NCBI GenBank assembly: GCA_022790685.1 | Contig: JAAVXQ010000089.1 | Span: forward strand, 1 to 30,648 | Direction of reading: 5' to 3' | Origin: Clostridia bacterium | Lineage (GTDB): Bacteria > Bacillota > Clostridia > TANB77 > CAG-508 | DNA: 30,648 nt | In this document: positions 17,921 to 26,322 of the stretch, piece by piece | How positions within the stretch are numbered: the stretch's first letter is position 1 | How the letters are laid out: the number at the start of each line of letters is the position of its first letter | Notes under the pieces: generated by a model | Told to the model about the DNA's origin: nothing | Seen by the model: the letters and a program-made list of their open reading frames with translations, nothing else | The model's database searches: none | Translations under genes and position numbers: made by a program

Positions 17921-18015
17921 AGTACATTGAATAAAATCTGATTCAATAACTGAGCAATTTGCCTATAAGCTTGTGTGGTTCTAGAACAAACCTATAAACA
18001 AATAATATTATAGCA
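17921..18015 (-). promoter_or_regulatory. extended -10 promoter and structured leader
   Basis: On the reverse strand TGC-TATAAT (18015-18007) gives a start near 18000 and a leader of about 129 bases. The leader contains a hairpin ATTGAAT / ATTCAAT (17947-17926). No clear -35 was seen. No known riboswitch is recognised. Confidence 0.45.
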
Positions 18016-18033
18016 TATATTTTTTACTATGAT

Positions 18034-18049
18034 AAAAATATCACTTTTT
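18034..18049. repeat. 16-bp direct repeat, right copy
   Basis: AAAAATATCACTTTTT, identical to 17280-17295. Confidence 0.55.
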
Positions 18050-18089
18050 TTATAAAAAAATGTGCTTTAAAATTAAAGCACATAATTTA

Positions 18090-19785
18090 TTATTTTACTA
18101 TAATTGTTTTAAAATTAGTATATATAACCATACCAGGTTTTGCTCCTGATACCTTTTTTACATATCGTGCAAAGCAGTAATCAACAGATACATTTTTGGC
18201 TAAAGTAGCTTTACTATTTTCTTTTGCAAGACAGGCACATTTATATAAAACATCTTCAGGAAGGTCACTAAGTTCTGAGTTTTCGGGATTTCTTAATAAA
18301 ATATGACTTCCATGAATTTTTTGAGTATGAAACCATATATCATTTGGTTTAGCAAGTTTTAAACTAATATAATCATTTTGAATATTATTTTTTCCAATAT
18401 ATATAGTGTATTCTTTGAACTCAATAGTTTCAAAATCAGAAAGGTCTTTACCTGCTTTTTTCTTATTTACATTTTTTTTATTCTTAAGAACTTCCTTTTT
18501 AGTAGAAACATTATCTAAGATTTCTTCATAAATTTCATCTAAATCCTGAAGAGTATTAGCACTTTCTAAAGAAAAAACAATACTTTCAATATAATCCAAT
18601 TCTTTTTCAGTATCTTTCTTTTGAACAGATACAATTTCTAAAGCATTTTTTAATTTATTATATTTTTTAAAAAACTTTTGTATATTTTTTTGTATGGATA
18701 AACTTTTGTCCAAAGGAATTGTTATTAAATTATTGTTATCATAATAGTTTTCTAGATTAACAGTTTGCTCATTTGAATCAGGATTTAATTTATATAAATT
18801 TGCTGTAAGTAGTTCGCCATAAAGTCTAAACTTATCCATATCTTCACATTCTTTTAATTTAGTATTTATATTTTCTAATTTTTTATAGACTTTCTTTAGG
18901 TTAGAAGAGACAATTTTAAGCAAATTATTTCTAGAGTTAATAAAAATAGAAAGTCTTTCTTTTTGATAGTAAAAATCATCAATAAAATAATTTATATTTA
19001 AAGCTTTATCCTTTGGAGTTAAAGATAAAGTAAAATCTTTTTTTCCAACAAGAACACATGAAATATTATTAGTACCTAAATTATCTAGTATATTTTTGAA
19101 ATAAGTATATAAATTTTCTAAGTCTGTAGATGTGTAATCAGAATCATTAATTTCCAAATTTTTTAAAGCTTCTTTAACTAGTGGCTTACTAAATCCAATA
19201 AAATTATCACAAATATTTTTAGAGATACTTTCACTGGTATTAATAATATTAGCAAACTCATCAAAACTATTTAAATCCATAAAGCTTTTTTTAGTAATAG
19301 GTGCAAAAGTATATTCGTGAGCAGGAAGTAGTTCTCTTTTAGAGTTGTCAAAATGTTTTAAAGTATCAATAATAATGTTGTTTTCATTAGTTAGAATAAT
19401 ATTACTTTGTCTACTCATTATTTCTATATAAAGGTTTCTTGTAACTAAATCATTTAATTCATTATAAGCATCAAAAGTAATTCTTACAGTTCTTTCTAAA
19501 TCATAGTTAGAAATACTTTTTATTTTTGCACCGAGTTAAGTACTTTCTAAGAAGCATGCAAAAATTATAAGCATTTTGTGGATTAGGTTTAGTGTAAGTA
19601 GTAAGTGAAATTCTGCAAGCTTCTGGATTTGCTGAAAGTTCTAATAAATAGTTTTCTCCATTATTATAAATACTTAAAATTATTTCATTTTTAGTAGGTT
19701 CGTATACTTTATTGATTTTTCCACCAACTATACTTTTATTAAGTTCAGTAATAATTGCTTTTGTTATAAAACCGTCAAATGCCAT
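18090..19785 (-). CDS. rqcH: NFACT-family ribosome quality control protein Rqc2 (RqcH/FbpA type), read through a +1 frameshift
   Basis: Binds obstructed 50S-peptidyl-tRNA and recruits tRNA-Ala to add C-terminal Ala tails that mark stalled chains for degradation. The start M-A-F-D-G-F-I-T is the family signature. Frame 0 ends soon after CGG at codon 85 (minus-strand bases 19533-19531). Omitting the C at 19533 continues L-L-R-K-Y-L-T-G-A-K-I-K-S-I-S, then L-E-R-T-V-R-I, Y-N-E-L-N-D-L and E-I-M-S-R-Q-S-N-I-I-L, all standard NFACT-N motifs. A coiled-coil middle and the C-terminal NFACT-R domain follow (D-I-W-F-H-T-Q, G-S-H-I-L-L, G-x-K-P-G-M-V-I-Y-T-N). The joined length is 564 residues, normal. 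Both halves are fully conserved. The monocistronic unit is divergent from pgi. Confidence 0.92.
19530..19533 (-). promoter_or_regulatory. +1 frameshift site in rqcH (act CGG T)
   Basis: In-frame CGG, codon 85, on the reverse strand. Skipping the C at 19533 reads GGT GCA AAA ATA (G-A-K-I), matching the conserved L-x-G-G-K-I of the family. Frame 0 ends seven codons later at TAA. Confidence 0.85.
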
Positions 19786-19915
19786 TAAATAGTTCTCCTT
19801 TTGTTTATTTTTAACACTAATATATTATAGCTAGAAATAAAAAAAGTCAATTAAAAAAGTATTACAAAACAGAATAAAATTTCACATAAAAAACATATAT
19901 ATTTAAATAGTTATA

Positions 19916-19924
19916 TGATATAAT
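19916..19924 (+). promoter_or_regulatory. extended -10 promoter for pgi
   Basis: TGa-TATAAT (19916-19924), about 90 bases before the pgi ATG; no good -35 seen. The leader is not recognised as a riboswitch. Confidence 0.5.
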
Positions 19925-20013
19925 CAAAACGTCTTAAAAATAGCCTTTGGCAATTTAAGATAAAAATAGCTACTTTAAAGTTTTGCTTTGATGTAAAATA
20001 GGAGGAAACTAAA

Positions 20014-21315
20014 ATGGTAAAATTAAATTTTGAAAATTCAAGTATAACTGAAAAAATGATACATGAATACAGCACTGCTGTAAATAAAATTCATAAATCA
20101 CTACATAAAAAAGCAAATGATGAAAAAGAATTTTTAGGATGGATAGAGCTTCCTACAAACTATGACAAAGAGGAGTTTGATAGAATAAAAAAAGCTGCTA
20201 AAAGAATTAGAAAAGATTCAGATGTTTTAGTTGTAATAGGTATTGGTGGATCTTATTTAGGTGCAAGAGCTGTAATAGAGGGATTATCTCATACTTTTTA
20301 TAATATGATGCCAGAAGAAAAAAGAAAGTCTCCTCAAATTGTATATGTTGGAAATAACTTAAGTCCAGTATATATGAATGATTTATTAGAATTTTTAGCA
20401 GATAAAGATATTTCTATAAATGTAATTTCAAAATCTGGAACAACAACAGAGCCAGCAATTGCATTTAGAATTTTTAGAGAAGTATTAGAAACAAAATATG
20501 GAGTAAAAGAAGCTAGAAAAAGAATATATGTAACAACAGATAAGAAAAAAGGTGCATTAAAAACTTTATCAAATGAAGAAAAATATGAAACTTTTGTAAT
20601 ACCTGATAATGTTGGTGGTAGATTTTCAGTGCTTACTGCTGTTGGATTATTACCAATAGCTACAGCTGGAATAAACATAGATAAACTTATGAAAGGTGCA
20701 AAAGAAGCAGAAGAAAGATATTCAGACAGCAATGTAAAATATAATGATTGCTATAAATACGCAGTTATAAGAAATCTTTTATATAATTCAGGAAAGACAA
20801 TAGAAGTGTTAGCTAATTATGAGCCAAAATTACACTACATGACAGAGTGGTGGAAACAATTATATGGTGAAAGTGAAGGAAAAGACTTAAAAGGAATTTT
20901 CCCAGCTGGAGTAGACTTAACAACAGATCTTCATTCAATGGGACAATACATTCAAGATGGAAGAAGAGACTTATTTGAAACTGTTCTTAAAGTTTCAAAA
21001 AATTCTTCTGAAATTATAATACAGCCAGATGATCAAAATTTAGATGGTCTAAATTATTTAGCAGGAAAAACTTTAGGATATGTAAATAATAAAGCTATGG
21101 AAGGAACAGTTTTAGCACATGTTACAGGAAATGTTCCTAATATAATGATAGAGATAGACAAATTAGATGAAGAAAACTTAGGTGCTTTAATATATTTCTT
21201 TGAAAAAGCTTGTGCAATTTCTGGAAGTATATTAGGAGTAAATCCTTTTAATCAGCCAGGAGTTGAAGAATATAAAAAGAATATGTTTAGACTTTTAGAA
21301 AAACCAGGATATTAA
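20014..21315 (+). CDS. pgi: glucose-6-phosphate isomerase
   Basis: Interconverts glucose-6-phosphate and fructose-6-phosphate. It is 433 residues, matching the short Pgi of Gram-positive bacteria. Sugar-isomerase motifs are present: G-I-G-G-S-Y-L-G-A-R-A, I-S-K-S-G-T-T-T-E-P-A, G-G-R-F-S-V-L-T-A-V-G-L-L-P, the E-W-W-K-Q-L segment with G-E-S-E-G-K, and the C-terminal N-P-F-N-Q-P-G-V-E-E-Y-K with the active-site Lys. AGGAGG precedes the ATG. It has no in-frame CGG and reads as one continuous frame. It is cotranscribed with the following Zn-ribbon gene, 18 bases away. Confidence 0.96.
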   Translation: MVKLNFENSSITEKMIHEYSTAVNKIHKSLHKKANDEKEFLGWIELPTNYDKEEFDRIKKAAKRIRKDSDVLVVIGIGGSYLGARAVIEGLSHTFYNMMPEEKRKSPQIVYVGNNLSPVYMNDLLEFLADKDISINVISKSGTTTEPAIAFRIFREVLETKYGVKEARKRIYVTTDKKKGALKTLSNEEKYETFVIPDNVGGRFSVLTAVGLLPIATAGINIDKLMKGAKEAEERYSDSNVKYNDCYKYAVIRNLLYNSGKTIEVLANYEPKLHYMTEWWKQLYGESEGKDLKGIFPAGVDLTTDLHSMGQYIQDGRRDLFETVLKVSKNSSEIIIQPDDQNLDGLNYLAGKTLGYVNNKAMEGTVLAHVTGNVPNIMIEIDKLDEENLGALIYFFEKACAISGSILGVNPFNQPGVEEYKKNMFRLLEKPGY

Positions 21316-21333
21316 AACGGGGGAAGTGTTTAA

Positions 21334-21543
21334 ATGGAAAAAAATAGTTGGACTTGTCCAAAATGTGGAAATGATGAATTTGAGAAAGATCAATTTCAAG
21401 CGACAGGAGGAGACCTTTCTAAAATATTTGATATACAAAATAAGAAATTCTATACTCTTTCTTGTACTCAGTGTGGGTATACAGAATTGTATAAAGGTGT
21501 AACAGGTGCAGCCATGAACATATTAGATTTTTTTACAAAGTAA
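21334..21543 (+). CDS. small zinc-ribbon protein
   Basis: It is 69 residues with two C-x2-C pairs, C-P-K-C-G near residue 8 and C-T-Q-C-G near residue 47, forming a zinc ribbon. The spacer contains F-Q-A-T-G-G-D-L-S-K-I-F-D-I-Q. It matches the COG3478-type putative nucleic-acid-binding Zn-ribbon proteins of Firmicutes. GGGG precedes the ATG. It is the last gene of the pgi unit. The exact role is unknown. Confidence 0.85.
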   Translation: MEKNSWTCPKCGNDEFEKDQFQATGGDLSKIFDIQNKKFYTLSCTQCGYTELYKGVTGAAMNILDFFTK

Positions 21544-21566
21544 AAATAATGTAATTTATAAAAAAG

Positions 21567-21604
21567 TAGCATATGAAGCTTAAACTTCATATGCTATATT
21601 TTTT
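21567..21604. terminator. terminator after the Zn-ribbon gene
   Basis: Perfect 12-bp stem TAGCATATGAAG / CTTCATATGCTA, 6-base loop, T-run downstream and A-run upstream. It serves the opposing gene also. Confidence 0.85.
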
Positions 21605-21609
21605 TATAT

Positions 21610-21894
21610 TTACCAAGGATATCTTTCATAAATATATTTTATAATACTATTTATATTTTTTTCATTGATTAGAATAAAAACATTTTCATCTAAGCTAATC
21701 CATAAATTCATATCAAATTTATCATTATTATCAATAAAACAACTTATAATATCTATCATTTCAATAGGATTTTCATAATCTTTTTTCCAAAATAATTTAT
21801 TTTCATTATCTATACTTTGAGAAAAGAACATTTTTAAGAATCTATCTATTTCACCACTTTTTTCACTATAAAAATTAAGAATAGAACTACTCAT
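21610..21894 (-). CDS. small hypothetical protein
   Basis: It is 94 residues, acidic, with predicted mixed helix and strand and no membrane segment. TAGGAGGAATT precedes the ATG, a strong ribosome site, and native codon use supports a real gene. It lies divergently upstream of spoIIIAA. I do not recognise it. Confidence 0.7.
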   Translation of the reverse strand: MSSSILNFYSEKSGEIDRFLKMFFSQSIDNENKLFWKKDYENPIEMIDIISCFIDNNDKFDMNLWISLDENVFILINEKNINSIIKYIYERYPW

Positions 21895-22008
21895 AATTCC
21901 TCCTAAAAATATTATATAAAATTTTAAAAAAAATATTCATAATTTAGTTCTATAAAATTTTTTTTTGAATATATATTAATAAATACAAAAGAAAAGGTAA
22001 GAAAAAAT

Positions 22009-22939
22009 ATGGGTAGTATATTAAATTATTTTCCAGATAAACTTCAAAAGAAAATTGCAGAAGAAATTTTGGACAAAATGGAAGAAATTGAAGAGATTAG
22101 AATAAGGGTAAATAGGCCAATTATTCTAAAGTTTAACGAAAGTGAAAAAATTATAAAATATTCTATATCACCAGAAGAAATACTTACAACCTTACAACTT
22201 ATTTGTGAAAATTCAATTTATTCCTATCAAAATCAAATTTCAGAAGGTTTTATTACTATTCAAGGTGGACATAGAGTCGGAATTTCTGGTTCTTGTGTTA
22301 TAGAAAATGGAAAAGTAATAAATATAAATTATGTATATAGTTTAAATTTTAGAATAGCAAAAGAAGTTATTGGCGCAGGTAATAACATTTTGAAATATAT
22401 ATTAAATGTAGAAGAAAATAGTATATTTAATACTTTAATTGTATCAGCACCAGGTTCACGGTAAAACTACTTTATTAAGAGATATAGTAAGACAAGTTTC
22501 TAGTGGAATAAAAGAAATAAAATTTAAAGCATTAAATGTTGGCGTAGTAGATGAAAGAAGTGAAATATCTGCAATGTATAAAGGAATGCCACAGAAAGAT
22601 GTTGGAATAAAAACAGACATTATAGAAAATGTCTCTAAAGATATTGGAATGAGAATGTTAGTTAGAACTATGTCACCTAAAGTAATTGTAGCTGATGAAA
22701 TAGGAAATAGTGAAGATGTAGACGCAATAAATTATGCTATGTGCTCAGGATGTAAAGGAATTTTTACAGCACATGGAACTTCTTTTCAAGATGTTTATTT
22801 AAATCCAATACTTAAAGAACTTGTAAATAATCACATTTTTGAAAAAATAATTTTTTTAGATAATTTAAAAAAGGGTAAAATTGAAAAAATATATAGAATC
22901 AATAAAAAAACAGAAGAATATGAAGAAATGGAGCTTTAG
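22009..22939 (+). CDS. spoIIIAA: stage III sporulation ATPase SpoIIIAA, read through a +1 frameshift
   Basis: Secretion-type ATPase that powers the SpoIIIA-SpoIIQ feeding tube between mother cell and forespore. Frame 0 runs 150 codons to S-A-P-G-S, then CGG and TAA. Omitting C22459 gives S-A-P-G-S-G-K-T-T-L-L-R-D-I, a Walker A loop, followed by V-V-D-E-R-S-E-I, the Walker B-like V-I-V-A-D-E-I-G, and T-A-H-G. The joined length is 309 residues, close to the usual length. The Gly read after the shift is the nearly invariant Gly before Lys of the P-loop, so the amino acid inserted is very likely Gly. The frame 0 product would lack the whole catalytic core. It is the first gene of a complete spoIIIA operon whose other seven members are intact, which argues against gene decay. 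Confidence 0.94.
22459..22462 (+). promoter_or_regulatory. +1 frameshift site in spoIIIAA (tca CGG T)
   Basis: In-frame CGG, codon 151, immediately followed by TAA. Skipping C22459 reads GGT AAA ACT ACT, G-K-T-T of Walker A. This is the strongest of the four sites because the motif fixes the residue. Confidence 0.88.
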
Positions 22940-22945
22940 GATATT

Positions 22946-23455
22946 TTGAATACAATAAAATATTTAATTTTAATTTTGAGCTTTTCTATTTCTAGTTATA
23001 TAGGCTTTATTAAGGCGAAGGAGTTTTCAGATAGAGTAGAACAGCTAAAAAAGTTTGAAAGTGCACTTGCAATGTTTAAAGCAAAAATAGAATTTACCTA
23101 TGAACCAGTAAAGGAAATTTTTACTCAAATTTCCAGTGCAGTATATAAAGATGAAAATAATATTTTTAAACTTACAAAAGATAATTTAGGATATAGAGAT
23201 ATAGGATTAGTTTGGGAAGATCAAGTTAATAATTATAATAGTTATTTAAATAAAGAAGATAAAGAAATAATAAAAATGTTTGGTAAACTTCTTGGAAAGA
23301 CAGATAAAAATGGACAAATTAGTGAAATTGAACTTTCTAGAAAATTTATAGAAAAGCAAATAGAAAAAGCAGAAGATGAAAAACAAAAAAATGTAAAACT
23401 ATATAGAAGTTTAGGAGTTATTATAGGTTTTGTAATTATAATTATTTTTATATAA
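22946..23455 (+). CDS. spoIIIAB: stage III sporulation protein SpoIIIAB
   Basis: It is 169 residues, with an N-terminal hydrophobic helix (about 4-22), a long helical middle with L-K-K-F-E-S-A-L-A-M-F-K-A-K-I-E-F-T and a C-terminal membrane helix. It is a GspF-like platform protein of the SpoIIIA complex. The start is TTG at 22946, with AGGA just upstream; spacing to spoIIIAA is 6 bases, as usual in the operon. Confidence 0.92.
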   Translation: MNTIKYLILILSFSISSYIGFIKAKEFSDRVEQLKKFESALAMFKAKIEFTYEPVKEIFTQISSAVYKDENNIFKLTKDNLGYRDIGLVWEDQVNNYNSYLNKEDKEIIKMFGKLLGKTDKNGQISEIELSRKFIEKQIEKAEDEKQKNVKLYRSLGVIIGFVIIIIFI

Positions 23456-23495
23456 AGACAAGTATTTTATAAATAAGAAAAGAAGAGGAACAGAT

Positions 23496-23690
23496 ATGAA
23501 TATTGATTTATTATTTAAAATTGCTGGAGTAGGAATATTAATTGCTGTGCTTTATCAAATTTTAAGTAAAGCAGGAAGAGAAGATCAAGCAATGATGACA
23601 ACTCTAGCTGGAATGATAATTGTACTTACTCTAGTTATTAAAGAAATAAGTACATTATTTGAAACTGTTAGGACGGTGTTTAATTTATAA
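23496..23690 (+). CDS. spoIIIAC: stage III sporulation protein SpoIIIAC
   Basis: It is 64 residues with two membrane helices. It begins M-N-I-D-L-L-F-K-I-A-G-V-G-I and contains L-S-K-A-G-R-E-D-Q-A, the family signature. It is a membrane component of the feeding tube. AGAGG precedes the ATG. Its stop overlaps the spoIIIAD start by one base (TAATG). Confidence 0.94.
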   Translation: MNIDLLFKIAGVGILIAVLYQILSKAGREDQAMMTTLAGMIIVLTLVIKEISTLFETVRTVFNL

Positions 23691-24076
23691 TGGAAATAAT
23701 TAAAATAATAGGAGTAGGCTTCATTACTTTAATTGTGACAATAATATTAAAAGAATATAGAAAAGAACTTGCTATTTATCCAGTTTTAATAGGTGGAGCT
23801 ATAATTTTAGCTTTTTCCTTTGGAATTTTTGAAAATATAATAAATTTTGTAAATGACATTTCTAAAAGCTCTACAGTAAATAATGATTTTATTAAAATAT
23901 TACTAAAAATAACTGGAATATCTATTTTATTAGAATATGCTGTTAGCATATGCAAAGATTCAGGTGAAAGTGCAATAGCTAATAAGATAGATTTAGGAGG
24001 AAAAGTAATTCTTGTATCAATGTCTATACCAATTATATCAACAACAATAAATGCTCTTACACAGTTATTACCTTAA
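23690..24076 (+). CDS. spoIIIAD: stage III sporulation protein SpoIIIAD
   Basis: It is 128 residues with about four membrane helices, related to SpoIIIAC in its N-terminal half. Typical segments are A-V-S-I-C-K-D-S-G-E-S-A-I-A-N-K-I-D-L-G-G-K. Translation is coupled to spoIIIAC by the one-base overlap. Confidence 0.94.
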   Translation: MEIIKIIGVGFITLIVTIILKEYRKELAIYPVLIGGAIILAFSFGIFENIINFVNDISKSSTVNNDFIKILLKITGISILLEYAVSICKDSGESAIANKIDLGGKVILVSMSIPIISTTINALTQLLP

Positions 24077-24097
24077 AAATAAAAAAAAGGACAAATT

Positions 24098-25177
24098 ATG
24101 GAGGATTTAATTACAAGCCAAAAGGCGACCTTAGGAATACAGGACTTTTTAAACAGTGCAAAAAATTATACTTTAGATGTATTTCCAGAAATTAATTTAG
24201 ATAATTTTTTTAACACAGCTATTTATAATGGAAAAGTAGATGCGAGTATAATGCTACCAGGAATAACTAGAATAATAAATAATGAAATAAAACTTGCAGT
24301 GTCATTAATGATTAATGTTTTAGTGGTAATAATAATACATAGCATTTTTAAATCAATAATAGAGGGGCTAGAAAATAATTCTTCAAGCAAAATAGCATAT
24401 TTTGTACAATATTTAATAATAGTTACCTTAATTATAAATACTTTTTTATCAATATTAAAAATAACGAAAGCAGCGATAACTGATATTATAAGTTTTATGA
24501 ATTTATTAATTCCGCTTATGACTACTTTAATATTAACTACAGGTTGCATAACAACTACAAGCATAATACAGCCATTATTGATATTTCTAGTAAGTTTTAT
24601 GGGAAATTTCATAAATAATGTAATAATACCAATTTTACTAATATCAATAACTTTATGTATAGTTTCAAATATTTCTAATAAAATTCAAATAGATAGATTA
24701 TCTAAATTTTTAAAATCATCAATTATATGGATTTTAGGAATTATTCTTACAATATTTTCATGTTTACTCTCTATAGAAGGAACACTTGGAAGTAGTGTGG
24801 ATGGGCTGACTGGCAAAACAGCCAAAGCAGCAGTATCGAATTTTATTCCTATTGTTGGAAAAGTATTAGGAGATACTGTAGATTCAGTTATTGGTTGTTC
24901 AAATGTACTCAAAAATTCTGTTGGAATAATAGGAATTTTAATTATAGCAGGAATTGTATTATTACCACTTATTAAATTAATTGTAGTTTTTATTTCATTT
25001 TATCTTACATCTGCTATTTGTGAAATTGTTGGAGATGAAAAAATTGTAAAACTTATTACTCAAATATCTGATAGTTATAAAATTTTAATTGCCATATTAC
25101 TTTCAGTTTCTGTAATGTTTATTATAGGAATAACGTTAGTAATGAAAATAACAAATACAGCTTTAATGTATAGGTGA
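24098..25177 (+). CDS. spoIIIAE: stage III sporulation protein SpoIIIAE
   Basis: It is 359 residues, with a short soluble start, then at least seven hydrophobic helices. It is the large polytopic membrane component of the SpoIIIA machine. Conserved pieces include the V-D-G-L-T-G-K-T-A-K-A-A region and F-I-P-I-V-G-K-V-L-G-D-T-V-D. The order AD-AE-AF and 21-base spacing are standard. Confidence 0.93.
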   Translation: MEDLITSQKATLGIQDFLNSAKNYTLDVFPEINLDNFFNTAIYNGKVDASIMLPGITRIINNEIKLAVSLMINVLVVIIIHSIFKSIIEGLENNSSSKIAYFVQYLIIVTLIINTFLSILKITKAAITDIISFMNLLIPLMTTLILTTGCITTTSIIQPLLIFLVSFMGNFINNVIIPILLISITLCIVSNISNKIQIDRLSKFLKSSIIWILGIILTIFSCLLSIEGTLGSSVDGLTGKTAKAAVSNFIPIVGKVLGDTVDSVIGCSNVLKNSVGIIGILIIAGIVLLPLIKLIVVFISFYLTSAICEIVGDEKIVKLITQISDSYKILIAILLSVSVMFIIGITLVMKITNTALMYR

Positions 25178-25181
25178 AGAT

Positions 25182-25733
25182 ATGATTAATTTTTTAAAAA
25201 CATGGTGTGAAAATATTGTTGTTGTTCTGATTATTTCAGTTATTATAGAAATGATATTACCAGAAGGAAAAAATAAAAAATATGTACAAGTAATAATAGG
25301 TATATATATTATTTTTACAATATTAAATCCAATATTTACTAATATAAATATAAAAAATATAGATTTAAAAGAAGTATTAAAAATGGAAGATACAAGACAA
25401 GTTTCAGCAGAAAATAACAAAGATGAAATTAGAAAAATATATATAGATGCTATAAAAAGAGATATTAAATATGAAATAGAAGTTTTAGGCTTTGAAGTTT
25501 GTACTTTAGACTTAAAAACAGATATGAATTTTGAGAATATAGAAAAAATATTAATAGTAGCAAATAAAAAAAGTAACAGTATCACTAATAATATTAGTAT
25601 AAACGAAATAAAAGTTAATATTCAAAATGAAGTAAAAAATAAGAATGAATTAGAAGAAAAAGATAAAAATATTATAAAAAATAAAATATTAAGTATGTAT
25701 GAAATTGAAGAAAAAAATATAGTAATAAATTAA
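25182..25733 (+). CDS. spoIIIAF: stage III sporulation protein SpoIIIAF
   Basis: It is 183 residues with two N-terminal membrane helices (about 10-55), with the P-E-G-K-N-K-K-Y-V turn between, and a soluble C-terminal ring-building-type domain rich in Lys, Glu and Asn. It begins 4 bases after the spoIIIAE stop. Confidence 0.9.
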   Translation: MINFLKTWCENIVVVLIISVIIEMILPEGKNKKYVQVIIGIYIIFTILNPIFTNINIKNIDLKEVLKMEDTRQVSAENNKDEIRKIYIDAIKRDIKYEIEVLGFEVCTLDLKTDMNFENIEKILIVANKKSNSITNNISINEIKVNIQNEVKNKNELEEKDKNIIKNKILSMYEIEEKNIVIN

Positions 25734-25759
25734 AATTCTTTTTATTTTTAGGAGGAAAG

Positions 25760-26317
25760 ATGGAAAAAATAAAAGAAATTTTTAAAAATAAAAAAATAGA
25801 GAATTTGATTTTTATTTTAATATTATTATTTATAACATTAATTGTAATAAATAAAATTTTAAAAGGAAATGAAAATGAAAAAAGAGATTTTTCAAATGAA
25901 ATAGGAGTAGAACTTGCAAGTAATGAAAAAACAGAAGAAAGAAGTTTAGAAAAAAAGTTAGAGATTATTTTAAAAAAAATAGAAGGAGTAAGTGATGTAT
26001 CAGTTTTAATTACATATTCTGAAAGTAGCAGTATTATACCAATATATAATGAAAGTGAAAACAAGAGTAAAACAGAAGAAAAAGATGGTAGTGGAGGAGT
26101 AAGAACTACAGAAACAACTGATTCAAAAAAAGATGTTATAACAGATGCCTCATCTTTAGTAATAACAGAAAAAACAGTGATGCCAAAAATTGAAGGAGCA
26201 ATAATTATAGCTAAAGGAGCCAAAAATGCAGTAGTAAAAAGTAATATAATATCTGCTGTAGAAGCTGTTACTGGAGCTGCTACACATAAAATACAAGTTT
26301 TTGAAATGGGGGAATGA
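25760..26317 (+). CDS. spoIIIAG: stage III sporulation protein SpoIIIAG
   Basis: It is 185 residues. One membrane helix (about 13-33) is followed by an extracytoplasmic ring-building domain with L-E-I-I-L-K-K-I-E-G-V-S-D-V-S-V-L-I-T-Y, a Gly/Thr-rich loop and P-K-I-E-G-A-I-I-I-A-K-G-A. It forms the large channel ring. AGGAGG precedes the ATG. Its TGA stop overlaps the region of the spoIIIAH start. Confidence 0.93.
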   Translation: MEKIKEIFKNKKIENLIFILILLFITLIVINKILKGNENEKRDFSNEIGVELASNEKTEERSLEKKLEIILKKIEGVSDVSVLITYSESSSIIPIYNESENKSKTEEKDGSGGVRTTETTDSKKDVITDASSLVITEKTVMPKIEGAIIIAKGAKNAVVKSNIISAVEAVTGAATHKIQVFEMGE

Positions 26318-26322
26318 TTTTT

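Larger units (their letters stand above)
17280..18049. mobile_element. possible imported single-gene cassette
   Basis: A visibly higher-GC gene with its own extended -10 promoter, structured leader and terminator lies between identical 16-bp direct repeats. No transposase or integrase is present and no terminal inverted repeat was found, so the transfer mechanism is unknown. Confidence 0.35.

Noticed and set aside
21895..22008. SigE-type promoter for spoIIIA
   Set aside because: Expected from known biology, and ATA-rich candidates exist, but I could not place a -35/-10 pair with the right spacing in such AT-rich DNA.
1838..22939. Sequencing errors or pseudogenes as the cause of the four frame breaks
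   Set aside because: All four are the same base (C) in the same place (before GG of a Gly codon), on both strands and far from homopolymer runs, and the sequence on both sides is fully conserved. The TGG and AGG contexts that would be left without C are common elsewhere with no insertion. A raw-read check is still needed.
1838..22939. CGG reassigned to another amino acid, as reported for some Firmicutes
   Set aside because: A reassigned codon would keep the frame. Here the frame must change by +1 at each CGG for the protein to continue.
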